NCBI GenBank assembly: GCA_018969425.1
Contig: JAGWYJ010000004.1
Location: 62,001-126,000, forward strand
DNA from: Alphaproteobacteria bacterium
Lineage (GTDB): Bacteria > Pseudomonadota > Alphaproteobacteria > Caulobacterales > Hyphomonadaceae
DNA: 64,000 bases
Direction of reading: 5' to 3'
Part shown: positions 43,078-57,432 of the stretch, piece after piece
How the letters are laid out: each line of letters opens with the position of its first letter
How positions within the stretch are numbered: the stretch's first letter is position 1
Notes under the pieces: generated by a model
Databases searched by the model: none
Told to the model about the DNA's origin: nothing
What the model saw: the letters and a program-made list of their open reading frames with translations, nothing else
Program-made: the position numbers and the translations under genes

Positions 43078-44202
43078 ATGTTGGATCTTGGCCGACTGGG
43101 CTTCAGCGAGGAGCAGGCGGACCTCCTGGAGGTCGCGACCCGCTTCTGCCGAGAGCGCTCGCCGATCTCAAAAGTTCGCTCCCTTATGCTCGAGGAGACA
43201 GGGTTCGATACGGATCTCTGGACGGAGATCGCAGCACTCGGCTGGCTCGGGATCGCCATTCCTGAAGCCTATGGCGGCTCAGGCCTCACGCTGGCCGAGA
43301 CCGTCCCGATCGTCGAACAGATGGGACGCCGCCTGCTGGCCAGTCCCTTTGTTCCGACAACCCTTGCCGCACAGACGATTCTAGCCGGAGGGACGGAAGC
43401 GCAGAAGGAGGCGCTGCTTCCGCGCATCGCACAGGGGGCGCGTGCGACCCTTGCCTTAGCCGAGCCCGATGGCGACTGGCGGCTTGAGCAGATGACAAGC
43501 CTCGCCGAAGATCGACCCGACGGACGTATCGCTCTGAGCGGAGAGAAGCGCTTTGTTCTCGATGCGGGCGCAGCGGAGATCCTGATCGTCTCGGTCAGGC
43601 GTCATGGCGAGCCCCAGCTGGCGCTTCTGGAGGCCTCAGACCTTCCGACCGGGGCGCTTCGCCGTGAGATCGTGATAGATGAAACCAGACGCTCCTTCGC
43701 CCTCAGTCTGGACGGCGTCGTCATTTCCGCCTCGGCCCTGTTTGATCCGGCCCGGGTTCGCGCCGCGCTTGATCATGTGCATCTGGCGGCGAACCTCCTT
43801 TCGGCCGCGGAAATGAGCGGTGGAGCGCTTGCGGCGATCGAATACACAGTCGACTACGCCCGGACCCGCAAGCAGTTCGGCAAGCTGATCGGCTCGTATC
43901 AGGCGGTGAAGCACCCGCTGGTGGACGCCTATGTCCGGTATGAGCAGGCCCGCTCCCATCTCTACAGCGCAGCTCATTGTTTCAGTGAACAGGGCGCGGG
44001 AGAAATCGCCGTGAGGATGGCGCGTATCCAGACCGAAACCGTCTTCGCCTACGCGGCGGACCGATCCATTCAGTTTCATGGGGGCTTCGGCTTCACCTAC
44101 GACTGCGACGCCCAGCTTTATCGTCGACGCGCCCTCTGGAACGCCTCTCAGAATGGCGACGCCATTTATCACCGTCGGCGCCTCGCCAGTCTGATCTTCT
44201 GA
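43078..44202 (+). CDS. acyl-CoA dehydrogenase, small partner subunit, 374 aa
   Basis: Acyl-CoA dehydrogenase fold with IAIPEAYGGSGLTLAET in the N-terminal domain, DYARTRKQFGKLIGSYQAVKHPL and QFHGGFGFTYDCDAQLYRRR in the C-terminal domain. The central beta domain is reduced and lacks the W-x-T/S flavin loop of its 403-residue neighbour, as in the partner subunit of heteromeric enzymes. GGGAGACGAC precedes the start. The amidase gene follows about 80 bp later. Confidence 0.9.
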   Translation: MLDLGRLGFSEEQADLLEVATRFCRERSPISKVRSLMLEETGFDTDLWTEIAALGWLGIAIPEAYGGSGLTLAETVPIVEQMGRRLLASPFVPTTLAAQTILAGGTEAQKEALLPRIAQGARATLALAEPDGDWRLEQMTSLAEDRPDGRIALSGEKRFVLDAGAAEILIVSVRRHGEPQLALLEASDLPTGALRREIVIDETRRSFALSLDGVVISASALFDPARVRAALDHVHLAANLLSAAEMSGGALAAIEYTVDYARTRKQFGKLIGSYQAVKHPLVDAYVRYEQARSHLYSAAHCFSEQGAGEIAVRMARIQTETVFAYAADRSIQFHGGFGFTYDCDAQLYRRRALWNASQNGDAIYHRRRLASLIF

Positions 44203-44280
44203 TCGCTCCTCTTAAGCCCGGGCTTGCCTTATGGGTCTGACGGCTCGATCCTCCCCTTTCTTGGACCGGGGAGAGAAAAC

Positions 44281-45690
44281 ATGAGCCAGGATCTTGGAAC
44301 CGCCACCGCCTCAGAACTGAGCGCTCTTTACGCTTCACGCCAGGCCTCGCCTGTCGACGCCCTCGAAGGAGTTCTGGCCCGCGTAGCGCGTCATAATCAG
44401 GATCTGAACGCCCTACCCGTGATCGACATCGAGACGGCCCGTCGAGACGCACGCGCCTCAGAGCAAAGATGGATGTCGGGCGCCCCCCTCTCGCCGATAG
44501 ACGGCGTCCCTGCGACGGTGAAGGAGCTGGTCCGCACCCGAGGTTTTCCCCTCACCATGGGCAGCCGCCTGACGGACAAGACCCCGGCCAGCGAGGACGC
44601 AGCCACCGTCGCCCGGCTTCGCGAAGCGGGCGGGATCATCTTCGCCCAGAACGCAAGCCCCGAATACGGTTTCAAGGGCGTCACCGATTCGCCCCTGAAC
44701 GGCGTGACGCGAAATCCCTGGGATCGCGCCCTCACTCCGGGCGGATCGTCAGGAGGCGCCGGGGCTGCGGTCGCCGCAGGGTTCGGTCCCCTATCCCTCG
44801 GCACTGACGGCGGCGGATCCATCCGGATACCCTCGAGTTTTTGCGGACTGGTCGGCCTGAAGGCGACCTATGGTCGGATCCCTGCCTGGCCGCCGTCCAT
44901 GCACGGAGATCTCGCCAATACGGGCCCGATGTGCCGGACCGTTCTGGATTGCGCCCTGATGATGAACGCCGTGGCGCGCCCTGACGCCTCTGATCCGTTC
45001 CAGCTGCCCCCGGACATGACTGATTACACGTCCGGTCTCGGCGTGTCTCTGAAGGGACGCAAGGTCGCGTTCATTCCAAAGCCCGGCCCGGTTCCGATCG
45101 ATCCTGAGGTCAGCGCACTGACAGCGAAAGCGGCGCGGCGCTTCGAGGACCTGGGGTGTCTGGTCGAGGAGATGGATCCGCCCGGAGATCCAAGCGTGAT
45201 CGGTCCAGTCTTTGTGGCTCACTGGTTCAGCTCCCTCCAGCGTCTTCTGAGCGTTTATCCGGAAGACCGACACTCAGAGTTCGATCCGGCGCTTCTGGCA
45301 CAGGCGCTGCAGGGCCGGAAATACTCGGTTCAGGACATCGTCAACGCTCAGGTGACGCGTCGTGAGATTGCCGCTCAATGGACGGCGCTGTTTCAGCGTT
45401 ATGATCTCGTCCTGACCCCGACGCTCGCCGTTCTTCCCTTCCCCGTCGGCATGAATTTCCCGATCACAGCGAGCGGAGAGCCTCTTCTCAGCTGGACCTT
45501 CACCCCCACCTTCAACCTGACCCGACATCCCGCCCTGAGCATGCCCTGCGGTCTGTCGGCGTCGGGACTTCCCGTGGGTCTGCAGCTGGTCTCGGGACAT
45601 TTTCGCGATGCGTTTCTCCTGTCAGCGGCGGCAGCCTATGAGGCGACCAATCCGATGGATTCAGCCGTATCTACCGTCCTGCGAAACTGA
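44281..45690 (+). CDS. amidase-signature amidohydrolase, 469 aa
   Basis: Ser-cisSer-Lys triad of the family is visible: Lys in GVPATVKELVRTRG, cis-Ser in GTDGGGSIRIPSSFCG and the nucleophile in TPGGSSGGAGAAVAAG. It hydrolyses an amide to acid and ammonia; no specific substrate can be assigned. I choose the ATG at 44281 after GGGGAGAGAAAAC; the frame is open to 44224. Probably co-transcribed with the acyl-CoA dehydrogenase pair. It could release an acid that then enters the CoA-dependent route. Confidence 0.92.
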   Translation: MSQDLGTATASELSALYASRQASPVDALEGVLARVARHNQDLNALPVIDIETARRDARASEQRWMSGAPLSPIDGVPATVKELVRTRGFPLTMGSRLTDKTPASEDAATVARLREAGGIIFAQNASPEYGFKGVTDSPLNGVTRNPWDRALTPGGSSGGAGAAVAAGFGPLSLGTDGGGSIRIPSSFCGLVGLKATYGRIPAWPPSMHGDLANTGPMCRTVLDCALMMNAVARPDASDPFQLPPDMTDYTSGLGVSLKGRKVAFIPKPGPVPIDPEVSALTAKAARRFEDLGCLVEEMDPPGDPSVIGPVFVAHWFSSLQRLLSVYPEDRHSEFDPALLAQALQGRKYSVQDIVNAQVTRREIAAQWTALFQRYDLVLTPTLAVLPFPVGMNFPITASGEPLLSWTFTPTFNLTRHPALSMPCGLSASGLPVGLQLVSGHFRDAFLLSAAAAYEATNPMDSAVSTVLRN

Positions 45691-45708
45691 AGCGCGGGCG
45701 TACGACCG

Positions 45709-46154
45709 TCATCGCGAAGCCGACGCCAGCGCTCGCTCCACCCATTGAGGGACGTTGGCATCCGGTTCGCCGTAAAACGCCTCATCGAAACGCAGGACGT
45801 TTTTCGCAGAGACATTGAGCAAGAACCTTCAGACACGGCGGCGTCGCGCCTCGACGACCAGCCAGGCTGCAGGAAAGACATCGCCGGATGCGCCGATCAC
45901 GACAAAAAGTGTCAGACCCCTCGCGAACCCGTTTCGGTCGAGGATCTGACGCGCTTCGGAGGCGGCGCGGACAAGATCCCGCCCATCGCCAGAGAGCGCC
46001 CAGGACCCCGAGCAATCGACCGACATCCTCGCGCCTCATCCCGTCATGAAGCGTCGGCTCCCGCGAACATCCCAGACACGGGATATGACGCCGAATGAGC
46101 CGGAATAGCCGAATACCGATGCCAAACCATGTCGTTACTATCAATTGAGAACAT
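45709..46154 (-). pseudogene. probable disrupted gene with internal UGA and a frame change
   Basis: This gap between two plus-strand genes holds coding-like minus-strand sequence. A reading begins MFSIDSNDMVWHRYS at 46154 with AGGAGACGTT upstream and soon stops. In another frame, from 46026, MSVDCSGSWALSGDGRD continues with G/C-ending codons to a TGA, then goes on in the same frame for about 39 codons (LLNVSAKNVLRFDEAF, then VPQWVERALASASR) to the stop at 45709. A frame change plus one internal stop suggests a decayed gene. I cannot name the family. A sequencing error, or chance open frame, is the alternative. Nothing else was found in 45691-46283. Confidence 0.4.
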
Positions 46155-46283
46155 AACGTCTCCTGTCTCACCACTCGCAGAACGCGCGCGACAATCGTGA
46201 GGGAATGGACCTTTGCGCACAGCGAGCCCATGCTTCCCACGATGAATCTCCAGGGCAGATCATCCACGAGGAGAGATCCGGGA

Positions 46284-47285
46284 ATGACAGCTTCGAAGGA
46301 GGACTGGCTCAACCAGGTTCAGGAAGATGTCGTCGACCCCGACACCCCGATCATCGATCCCCACATCCACATGTGGGCGTCTCACTCAGCGTCCTATCTT
46401 CCTGCGGACCTCGTTCAGGACACCCGCTCCGGCCACACCGTTCTCGGTCTTGTCTTCGTAGAATGCGGAACCGCTCATCTGGCCACGGGGCCAGCATCCA
46501 TTCGTTCGCTGGGAGAGACCCGCTTCGCCGCTGCCCTGGCCCATGAGATCCGTGAGCGCAGGGACCCGCCGCTCTTAGGAATCATCGGCGCAGCCGATCT
46601 CAGAGAGATCAGCGACATCGACCTGGCCCTCGAAAGCCACCTCGCCGCAGGCGAGAGGCTTTTTCGGGGCATCCGGCATTCGGCGGCCTATGATCCCTCC
46701 CCAGCCGTTCGACGCTCCCACCACAACCCGCCCCCGCATCTTTACATGGACAAGACATTTCGGAAGGGCTTCGCCCGGCTCGCTCCCCTCGGCCTGACCT
46801 TCGAGGCCTGGCTCTACCATCCCCAGCTGCCCGAACTGGCCGACCTCGCCGCCGCCTTTCCGGAAACGACGATCATCCTCAATCATCTGGGCGGACCTCT
46901 GGGAGTGGGCCCCTACGCTGGGGTTCGCGACGACGTTTTCCGAACATGGCGCAGGTCGATGGCCGAACTGGCGAGGCGTCGGAACGTCATCGTCAAGTTG
47001 GGCGGCTTATGCATGCCGATCAACGGCTTCGGCTGGCATGAAGCGAACCGCCCGCCGACCTCCTCAGAGATCATCGAAGCGCAGGGGGATTATTACCGGA
47101 CAGCGATCGACCTGTTCGGACCCGAGCGGGCGATGTTCGAAAGCAACTTCCCCGTCGAGCGCAACGCCGTATCCTACAGAACGCTCTGGAACGCCTTCAA
47201 GCGTATCGCAGACCCTTTCACGCGCGAGGAACGCTGCGCCCTTCTGGGAGGAACGGCGCAGCGCATTTACCGTCTGAAGATCTGA
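46284..47285 (+). CDS. amidohydrolase family 2 protein, 333 aa
   Basis: TIM-barrel metal hydrolase: PIIDPHIHMW supplies the H-x-H ligands after the first strand, LFRGIRHSAAYD and YHPQLPELADLAAAFPETTI are in the middle, IILNHLGGPLGVG holds the third histidine and RAMFESNFPVERNAVSY the C-terminal region where the metal Asp would lie. Relatives include lactonases and gamma-resorcylate-type decarboxylases; the substrate is open. ATG at 46284 follows AGGAGAGATCCGGG. The open frame reaches 46197 without support. Confidence 0.88.
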   Translation: MTASKEDWLNQVQEDVVDPDTPIIDPHIHMWASHSASYLPADLVQDTRSGHTVLGLVFVECGTAHLATGPASIRSLGETRFAAALAHEIRERRDPPLLGIIGAADLREISDIDLALESHLAAGERLFRGIRHSAAYDPSPAVRRSHHNPPPHLYMDKTFRKGFARLAPLGLTFEAWLYHPQLPELADLAAAFPETTIILNHLGGPLGVGPYAGVRDDVFRTWRRSMAELARRRNVIVKLGGLCMPINGFGWHEANRPPTSSEIIEAQGDYYRTAIDLFGPERAMFESNFPVERNAVSYRTLWNAFKRIADPFTREERCALLGGTAQRIYRLKI

Positions 47286-47316
47286 GTGTTCTCCAGGTCG
47301 AACGAAGCGAACGCTC

Positions 47317-48618
47317 TCAGCCTCCCTGCGCCGCCCCAAGCGCCTGAGACAGATCGGCGAGAATATCATCGATATGCTCAAGACCGATCGAGAGGCGCAC
47401 ATAGCCGGGAGAGACACCGCTTGCAGCCTGATCCTCGGGCGTCAGCTGGGAATGGGTCGTGCTTGCAGGATGAATAGCGAGGCTTCGCGCATCCCCGATG
47501 TTGGCGACGTGATAGAAGAGCTGCAGCGCATCAATGAAGCGGCGGCCGCCGTCCCGACCTGACTTCAGCTCAAACCCGACAAGACCGCCCTTGCCGCCGG
47601 GCATATAGCGATCGGCCCGCTCCCGGGCGACCCCCGTCATATGGGACGGGTAGATAACCGAAGCGACCTCCGGACGGGAGGCCAGAAAATCGGCAACCGC
47701 CTGAGCGTTCTGACAATGGCGGGGCATACGCAGCGGAAGCGTCTCAAGGCCCTGAAGAAGCTGGAACGCGTTAAACGGCGACAGGGCGGCGCCAAGGTCG
47801 CGAAGAAGGATAACGCGCGCCCTCAGGATGTAGGCGATCGGCCCCAGGGGCTTGGCGGCCTGCGACCAGACGGCTCCATGATAGGAACGATCCGGCGTGT
47901 TCAGAAGAGGCTGACGCTCGGGCCTGCTCTCCCAGTTGAAGTTGCCGCCATCGATGATCACGCCGCCGATAGAAGTGCCGTGGCCGCCGATATACTTTGT
48001 CGCCGAATAGACCACCACCGCAGCGCCGTGCTCGAACGGACGCACGAGGAGCGGCGCAGCCGTGTTGTCCACGATGAGAGGAACGCCATACTCGCGTCCG
48101 ATCGCCGCAACCTCAGCAATCGGGAAGACGCGGAGCTTGGGATTGGGAAGCGTCTCGGCGTAATAGGCGCGCGTTCTCTCATCTGTGGCCTTGCGGAACG
48201 CTTCCGGATCCGCCGGATCGACGAAGCGGACCTCAATTCCCAGATCCTTCAGCGTATTGGCGAACAGGTTCCAGGTGCCGCCGTAAAGGTCGGTAGAGCT
48301 CACCACATTGTCGCCGGACCGGCAGAGATTCTGAAGGGCATAGGCGGACGCCGCCTGTCCCGACGCCACCGCAAGGGCGCCGACCCCGCCCTCTAGGGCG
48401 GCCAGGCGCGCTTCAAGCACCGCCGTCGTGGGATTTCCGATCCGCGTGTAGATATTGCCGAGCTCCTGGAGGCCGAACAGCCGCGAGGCGTGATCCGTGT
48501 CCTGGAACTGATAGGACGTGGTCTGATGGATGGGAGGAACGACCGAACCGGTTGAGGGATCTGCCCTCCAGCCGGCATGAAGGGCGAGCGTCTCGGGATG
48601 AAGGGGGCGGCTGGTCAC
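47317..48618 (-). CDS. metY: O-acetylhomoserine sulfhydrylase (MetY-type), 433 aa
   Basis: PLP enzyme of the Cys/Met metabolism family: IYTRIGNPTTAVLEARLAAL, SGQAASAYAL, the Asp of DNTAAPLLVRPFEHGA and the PLP lysine in YSATKYIGGHGTSIGG. C-terminal HPASTTHSQLTPEDQ is characteristic. Makes homocysteine from O-acetylhomoserine and sulfide. I place the start at a GTG at 48618 with GGGAGA eight bases upstream; a GTG at 48633 adds five residues. I looked for a SAM riboswitch upstream and did not find one. It faces the amidohydrolase gene, with 31 bp between stops. Confidence 0.93.
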   Translation of the reverse strand: MTSRPLHPETLALHAGWRADPSTGSVVPPIHQTTSYQFQDTDHASRLFGLQELGNIYTRIGNPTTAVLEARLAALEGGVGALAVASGQAASAYALQNLCRSGDNVVSSTDLYGGTWNLFANTLKDLGIEVRFVDPADPEAFRKATDERTRAYYAETLPNPKLRVFPIAEVAAIGREYGVPLIVDNTAAPLLVRPFEHGAAVVVYSATKYIGGHGTSIGGVIIDGGNFNWESRPERQPLLNTPDRSYHGAVWSQAAKPLGPIAYILRARVILLRDLGAALSPFNAFQLLQGLETLPLRMPRHCQNAQAVADFLASRPEVASVIYPSHMTGVARERADRYMPGGKGGLVGFELKSGRDGGRRFIDALQLFYHVANIGDARSLAIHPASTTHSQLTPEDQAASGVSPGYVRLSIGLEHIDDILADLSQALGAAQGG

Positions 48619-48847
48619 GTCGGTGTCTCCCACGGTCTGGAACTCACGCCTGCCCGGACATCGCGCCGGGGGCCGGACCGGATTACCTCAGCCCGCCGCC
48701 CGGCGCCATGGGCGGAAGGACCGATCCCGGCGGATTAAGGAGGTTTGAAACCGGGCGGGACGCGAAGGGGCTTTACGAGCGGCCCGCTTCGTGCGGCAGT
48801 GGTGTTATCCATACGGATGTCGGGCCCGGAGCCAGTCGGGCGCGAGC

Positions 48848-48853
48848 TATAAT
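48848..48853 (+). promoter_or_regulatory. perfect -10 hexamer for the crotonase gene
   Basis: TATAAT at 48848-48853 is an exact match in very GC-rich DNA, 50 bp before the start at 48903. At 17 bp spacing the -35 position reads CCCGGA, a poor match, so an activator or an extended element would be needed. The same gap contains AAGGAGGT (48738-48745), a strong Shine-Dalgarno-like stretch with no usable start after it. Confidence 0.35.
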
Positions 48854-48902
48854 CACATCACCAGAAGGCGGCCCGATCCGCCGGCGAGGAAAGCGACAGC
48901 CC

Positions 48903-49679
48903 ATGTTTCCGACGGAATTCTGCAAGACCGAAATCAGCGGACGGATCCTCACCGTCACCATCAACCGCCCCGATCGTCTGAACGCGCTTCATCCGCCGGC
49001 GAACGCCGAACTGGGCCGGGTGTTCGACGCCTTTGCGGCCGACGACGAACTCTGGCTCGCCATTATTACCGGAGAAGGCCGGGCGTTCTGCGCAGGCAAT
49101 GATCTTCGTTATCAGGCTGAAGGAGGGGCGCGCACGCCTATGCCGAAGGGGTTCGGAGGCCTTACCTCACGTTTTGATCTCACCAAACCGGTGATTGCGG
49201 CCGTCAATGGCGTCGCCATGGGCGGCGGATTCGAGATCGCTCTGGCCTGCGACCTGATCATCGCCTCCGAGAAGGCGGTCTTCGCACTGCCGGAACCGAA
49301 AGTGGGGCTCGCCGCTCTTGCAGGCGGCTTGAACCGGCTGCCCAGGCAGATCGGCGTCAAGCGCGCTCTTGGCATGATCCTCACGGGACGCCATGTCCCT
49401 GCGCCGGAAGGACGCGAACTCGGCTTCGTCAACGAAGTGACGGCGCACGAGCAGCTGATGACCCGAACACGGGAATGGGCGGACCAGATCCTCGCCTGCT
49501 CGCCGCTGTCCATTCGCGCCAGCAAGGATGTGGTCTACCGGAGTCTGGACGCCGCCTCGCTTCAGGACTCGATGGAGACCCGCTACGCCTCGGTCCAGGC
49601 CCTTGCCGCGAGCGAGGATTACATCGAAGGACCCAAGGCGTTTGCAGAAAAGCGCCCCCCCAACTGGAAAGGTCGCTGA
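48903..49679 (+). CDS. enoyl-CoA hydratase/carnitinyl-CoA dehydratase-like, 258 aa
   Basis: Crotonase fold: RILTVTINRPDRLNALHPP, oxyanion motif GRAFCAGNDLRYQAEGG, NGVAMGGGFEIALACDLI, and FALPEPKVGLAALAGGLNRL where CaiD-like members carry the catalytic glutamate. The C-terminus EGPKAFAEKRPPNWKGR is typical. GAGGAAAG lies about 11 nt upstream. The substrate is probably a 2-enoyl-CoA from the surrounding beta-oxidation genes. It converges with the GH2 gene at a 25-bp gap. Confidence 0.92.
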   Translation: MFPTEFCKTEISGRILTVTINRPDRLNALHPPANAELGRVFDAFAADDELWLAIITGEGRAFCAGNDLRYQAEGGARTPMPKGFGGLTSRFDLTKPVIAAVNGVAMGGGFEIALACDLIIASEKAVFALPEPKVGLAALAGGLNRLPRQIGVKRALGMILTGRHVPAPEGRELGFVNEVTAHEQLMTRTREWADQILACSPLSIRASKDVVYRSLDAASLQDSMETRYASVQALAASEDYIEGPKAFAEKRPPNWKGR

Positions 49680-49704
49680 GACAGCTGGCGGACGCTTTCC
49701 GGGC

Positions 49705-54289
<4,585 letters not shown>

Positions 54290-54290
<1 letters not shown>

Positions 54291-55651
54291 CAGACCTTCA
54301 ACAGGAGATGGTCCCGCTCCCAGGAGCTGATCACCCCTTCAAACTGAGCCAGCTCATGCGCCTTGATGCGCTGAAAGGATGCGCAGAACGCCTCTCCCAG
54401 AAGTTCGATCACCGGACGGCACATGGCGAAGCGGTCAAGCGCCTCCGAGAGGGTGCGCGGCAGCGTCCGCGGTCGATCATAGGCGTTGCCCTCAACCATC
54501 GGAGACGGCTCCAGGCCCTCCTTGATCCCCAGATACCCGCACGCAAGGCAGGCGGCGAGAGCCAGATAAGGATTGGCGTCGGCGCCAGGCATCCGGTTCT
54601 CGATGCGGCGATTTTCCGGACCCGAAATCGGAACGCGCAAACCGCACGAGCGATTATCGAACCCCCAGTGAAGATTGATCGGAGCCGAAAAATCCGGTCG
54701 CATCCGCCGGAAAGAGTTGACGTTGGGAGCGAAGAGAGGCGTCGCCTCCCCCAGATAGGTCTGCAGGCCGCCTACGAAGTGTCGGAAAAGCGGGGACGAC
54801 CCTTCCGCCGTTCCGGCGCCGAAGCGGTTCTCACCGCTGTCCCTGTCGCTTACGGAGATATGAAGATGCATGGCGCTGCCGGGCTGGTTCTCCATCGGCT
54901 TGGCCATGAACGTTGCGTAGACGCCGTAACGAAGCGCAACCTGTCGTACGATGCGTTTGAAGACGAGCACCTGATCGGACACGTGAACCGCTTCGCCGTG
55001 ATTGAAATTGATCTCGAGCTGAGCGGTGCCGCTCTCATGGATCATCGTATCGAGGTGAAGGGAGGCCGCCTCCGCATGCTCATAAATCGTCTCAATGAGA
55101 TCTTCATACTCAGTGATCGCCTCAAGGCCATAGGGCTGCGGCGCGGTTTCGGACCGGCCGGAGCGCCCTGCAGGCGGCTCAAGCGGCAGATCGGGATCCG
55201 TGTTCTTCTGGGTGAGATAGAACTCCAGCTCAGGCGCGACGAGCGGACGAAGGCCTTCGCGCTCATAAAGGTCGAGGATGCGCTGAAGCACAAACCGCGG
55301 CGCGATCTCGAAGGGTGTCCCATCCGTTCTATAGGCGTCTGCGAACACGAACGCCGTCGGGGTCTTGTATCCTGGCGCCACGCAGATCGACCGGGGATCG
55401 GGCCGGAGGACGACATCCGGGTCGCTCAGGGCGATCGTCCCTGGATCGACATCCGCGTATTCTCCGGTCACGGTCAGGGTGTAGATGCTTGAGGGAATAC
55501 GTAAGGATCCGTCCCGTTCCGTCTGAAGAAACTTCTGCGCCGGCAGCACCTTTCCCCGAACCACGCCGTTGGCGTCAGGAACAAGACACTCGACTTCGCT
55601 GATGCCGTTCTGGCGGATCCAGTCTTCGAAAAAAGCGGCGGGTTCCGACAT
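54290..55651 (-). CDS. glutamine-synthetase-family gamma-glutamylpolyamine synthetase (PuuA-like), 453 aa
   Basis: GS fold: beta-grasp N-terminus (ECLVPDANGVVRGKVLP), VAPELEFYL with metal-binding glutamates, ESGTAQLEINFNHG, GSAMHLHISVSD and PNVNSFRRM. The ATP/metal GPENRRIENRMPGADANPYL closes the active site. Lacks the adenylylation loop of biosynthetic GlnA. In the PuuA role it ligates glutamate to a polyamine. The direct coupling to a PuuB-like oxidase supports that, though other amines are possible. Confidence 0.88.
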
Positions 55652-55821
55652 AAGTCCTCTCCCAGAGGGGCGTTGACGTCCCTTGTGGAGACGAGGCTAG
55701 CCCGGCTGCTTGATCCTCGACAAGGTCCATCCAGGCTGAATTCCGGCGAACGACGCATGTTTGTGGGATGGGATCGGCGAGCCCCCCCTTCTCAATGAAC
55801 GATAGTCGGGGAGCCCTTCGC

Positions 55822-57432
55822 TCAGTCCTCCAGGTTGCGTCCCCTCGACAGGCGGGAGGCTGGCGACAGGACGATGCTCTCCGGAGGTCCGGCGACGATC
55901 TCAAATTCACCCTGAGCCAGAGTGAGGCGAACCGGGGCCCCGACTGAGTGCGCGAGCGGGGTGCGACCGGCCCGGAGCTCACGCACGCGCTCCGTCCATG
56001 CGGAAACCTCGCGCCGGGCGAGGTCCCTCAGCGCGCTCTCTCGGAGCGTAGCCTCCCCGGGGCGGAGCCACCCCCCCGCCAGAAGGGCCAGACGACGCCT
56101 CTCAAGAGCGTCTCGAAACCGGATCGCGACGAGCCCTGCCCCGATGATCGCAGGCGCGCGCCCTGCGATCACCTGATCAAGATAGGTCAGATGAGGAGCA
56201 ATTGTCTGGCCCTCAAGAGAGAGCAGCGAAAGGGCTGTTACTTTTCGACCGGACGTTGAGCCGTCAAATGCGATGAGCGCCCCCTCGCCCAGAAGCCGGG
56301 GAGCTTCAGCGATAGAAACCGCCTGCCATCGCACGTCGCCTTCCCCGGTCTCCAGGATCATCACGCATCGATCGGCGAACGGATCCGTTTCGAGGGCGCC
56401 CCTCAGAACGCCCACATGCCGGGTGTTGGAAGCCGCTCTCAGCAAAAGCCTGTCAGAAATCCCCAGGGCGGAGGCTATGCGCGCCTCAAGCTCCTCCCGG
56501 GCTGAGATCTCCTGCAGACGTGAGGACAGATCATCTGGAAGTCGCCAGCGTCCGTTGGGCGCCCGCATCGCCAGAGAGCGGATCTCGAGGGCCTCCAGCC
56601 GCGTCAGGAGATCCGCCTGATGACAGCGGAAACTCTCCCCTTCGCGGGCTCTGGCGACAAGGTCGGCATTCAGAGCGACGATCTCAGCGCCTCCGGGCGA
56701 TGAATGTGAGAGGAAGTCGTACGCCCCCGAAGCGAAGGCTGATGAAAGGGCGCTCTCCGCAGCGCGCTGAAGACGACGCCTGAGCGAGGTTTCCGAGAAG
56801 CCGATATCCCGGCCATCACCCCCACGGGCCGATATCACGATGTGAGAGTGAGGATGGGGAGTATCGTGATGATCCACGGCGAACCACTCGAGGCGAGCGC
56901 CCGTCGACAGCTCAAAAACGCTCAGGGTCTCGCGGATCAGAGGATGAAGATCGCCGAGCTCCCATCCGGCCGCCGGACTGAGAATTGCCCGGTAGTGAGC
57001 CGCCTCGCCTTTAAAAGGTTCGAGCGCTTCATGAATTACAAGGCCGCTCCGGCGCGCATCGTAAAATGGAGCACGCGCACGGCCGGTGCGGGCGCGTTCA
57101 ATATGCGACCGGTCGTCCGCATCAAGCGCCCCTTCCAGAGCGCGATAGCTGCGCCCGGCGCCCCGCCCATCCTGCGCGAGGTACGCACCATATCGCACAA
57201 GCCCGATCCAAGCCCGATCTCCCGCCTCGATCCTCCGCACGCTGCCAGCCGTGCGGAAGAGGCCCCCTGGGAGCCTCGCGCTATCTTGGGAAAATCCGCG
57301 GTCCGGATCCCTAAGTCTGCTGCGTCGCAACATGGCGGCGCGCCCCAGGCGAGCCGTAACCTCCCTGAGAAGAGCCCCCTCAGGACGCAGCGCTGCGCCG
57401 GGAACGACGAAAGACCTCGGATCATCGCTCAT
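55822..57432 (-). CDS. relaxase (VirD2/DUF3363 type), 536 aa
   Basis: Conjugative DNA-nicking protein. The relaxase core is at about residues 90-260: RYGAYLAQDGRGAGR, then HYRAILSPAAGWELGDLHPL and the metal-binding histidine cluster in LEWFAVDHHDTPHPHSHIVISA. A DUF3363 region follows to the end. I do not see the nicking tyrosine with certainty. Shorter than many DUF3363 relaxases. ATG at 57432 chosen; the frame is open to 57555. Divergent from the coupling-protein gene, so oriT may lie in 57433-57613, where I see no clear inverted repeat. Confidence 0.82.
   Translation of the reverse strand: MSDDPRSFVVPGAALRPEGALLREVTARLGRAAMLRRSRLRDPDRGFSQDSARLPGGLFRTAGSVRRIEAGDRAWIGLVRYGAYLAQDGRGAGRSYRALEGALDADDRSHIERARTGRARAPFYDARRSGLVIHEALEPFKGEAAHYRAILSPAAGWELGDLHPLIRETLSVFELSTGARLEWFAVDHHDTPHPHSHIVISARGGDGRDIGFSETSLRRRLQRAAESALSSAFASGAYDFLSHSSPGGAEIVALNADLVARAREGESFRCHQADLLTRLEALEIRSLAMRAPNGRWRLPDDLSSRLQEISAREELEARIASALGISDRLLLRAASNTRHVGVLRGALETDPFADRCVMILETGEGDVRWQAVSIAEAPRLLGEGALIAFDGSTSGRKVTALSLLSLEGQTIAPHLTYLDQVIAGRAPAIIGAGLVAIRFRDALERRRLALLAGGWLRPGEATLRESALRDLARREVSAWTERVRELRAGRTPLAHSVGAPVRLTLAQGEFEIVAGPPESIVLSPASRLSRGRNLED

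Noticed and set aside
45832-45834. In-frame UGA read as selenocysteine in the minus-strand frame.
   Set aside because: The UGA is flanked by Arg-rich sequence rather than a redox motif, an additional frame change is needed to reach a good start, and no selA, selB or tRNA-Sec is visible. Decay is the simpler explanation.
48619-48902. SAM riboswitch (SAM-II or SAM/SAH type) in front of metY.
   Set aside because: Read on the minus strand, none of the conserved core elements I know was found.
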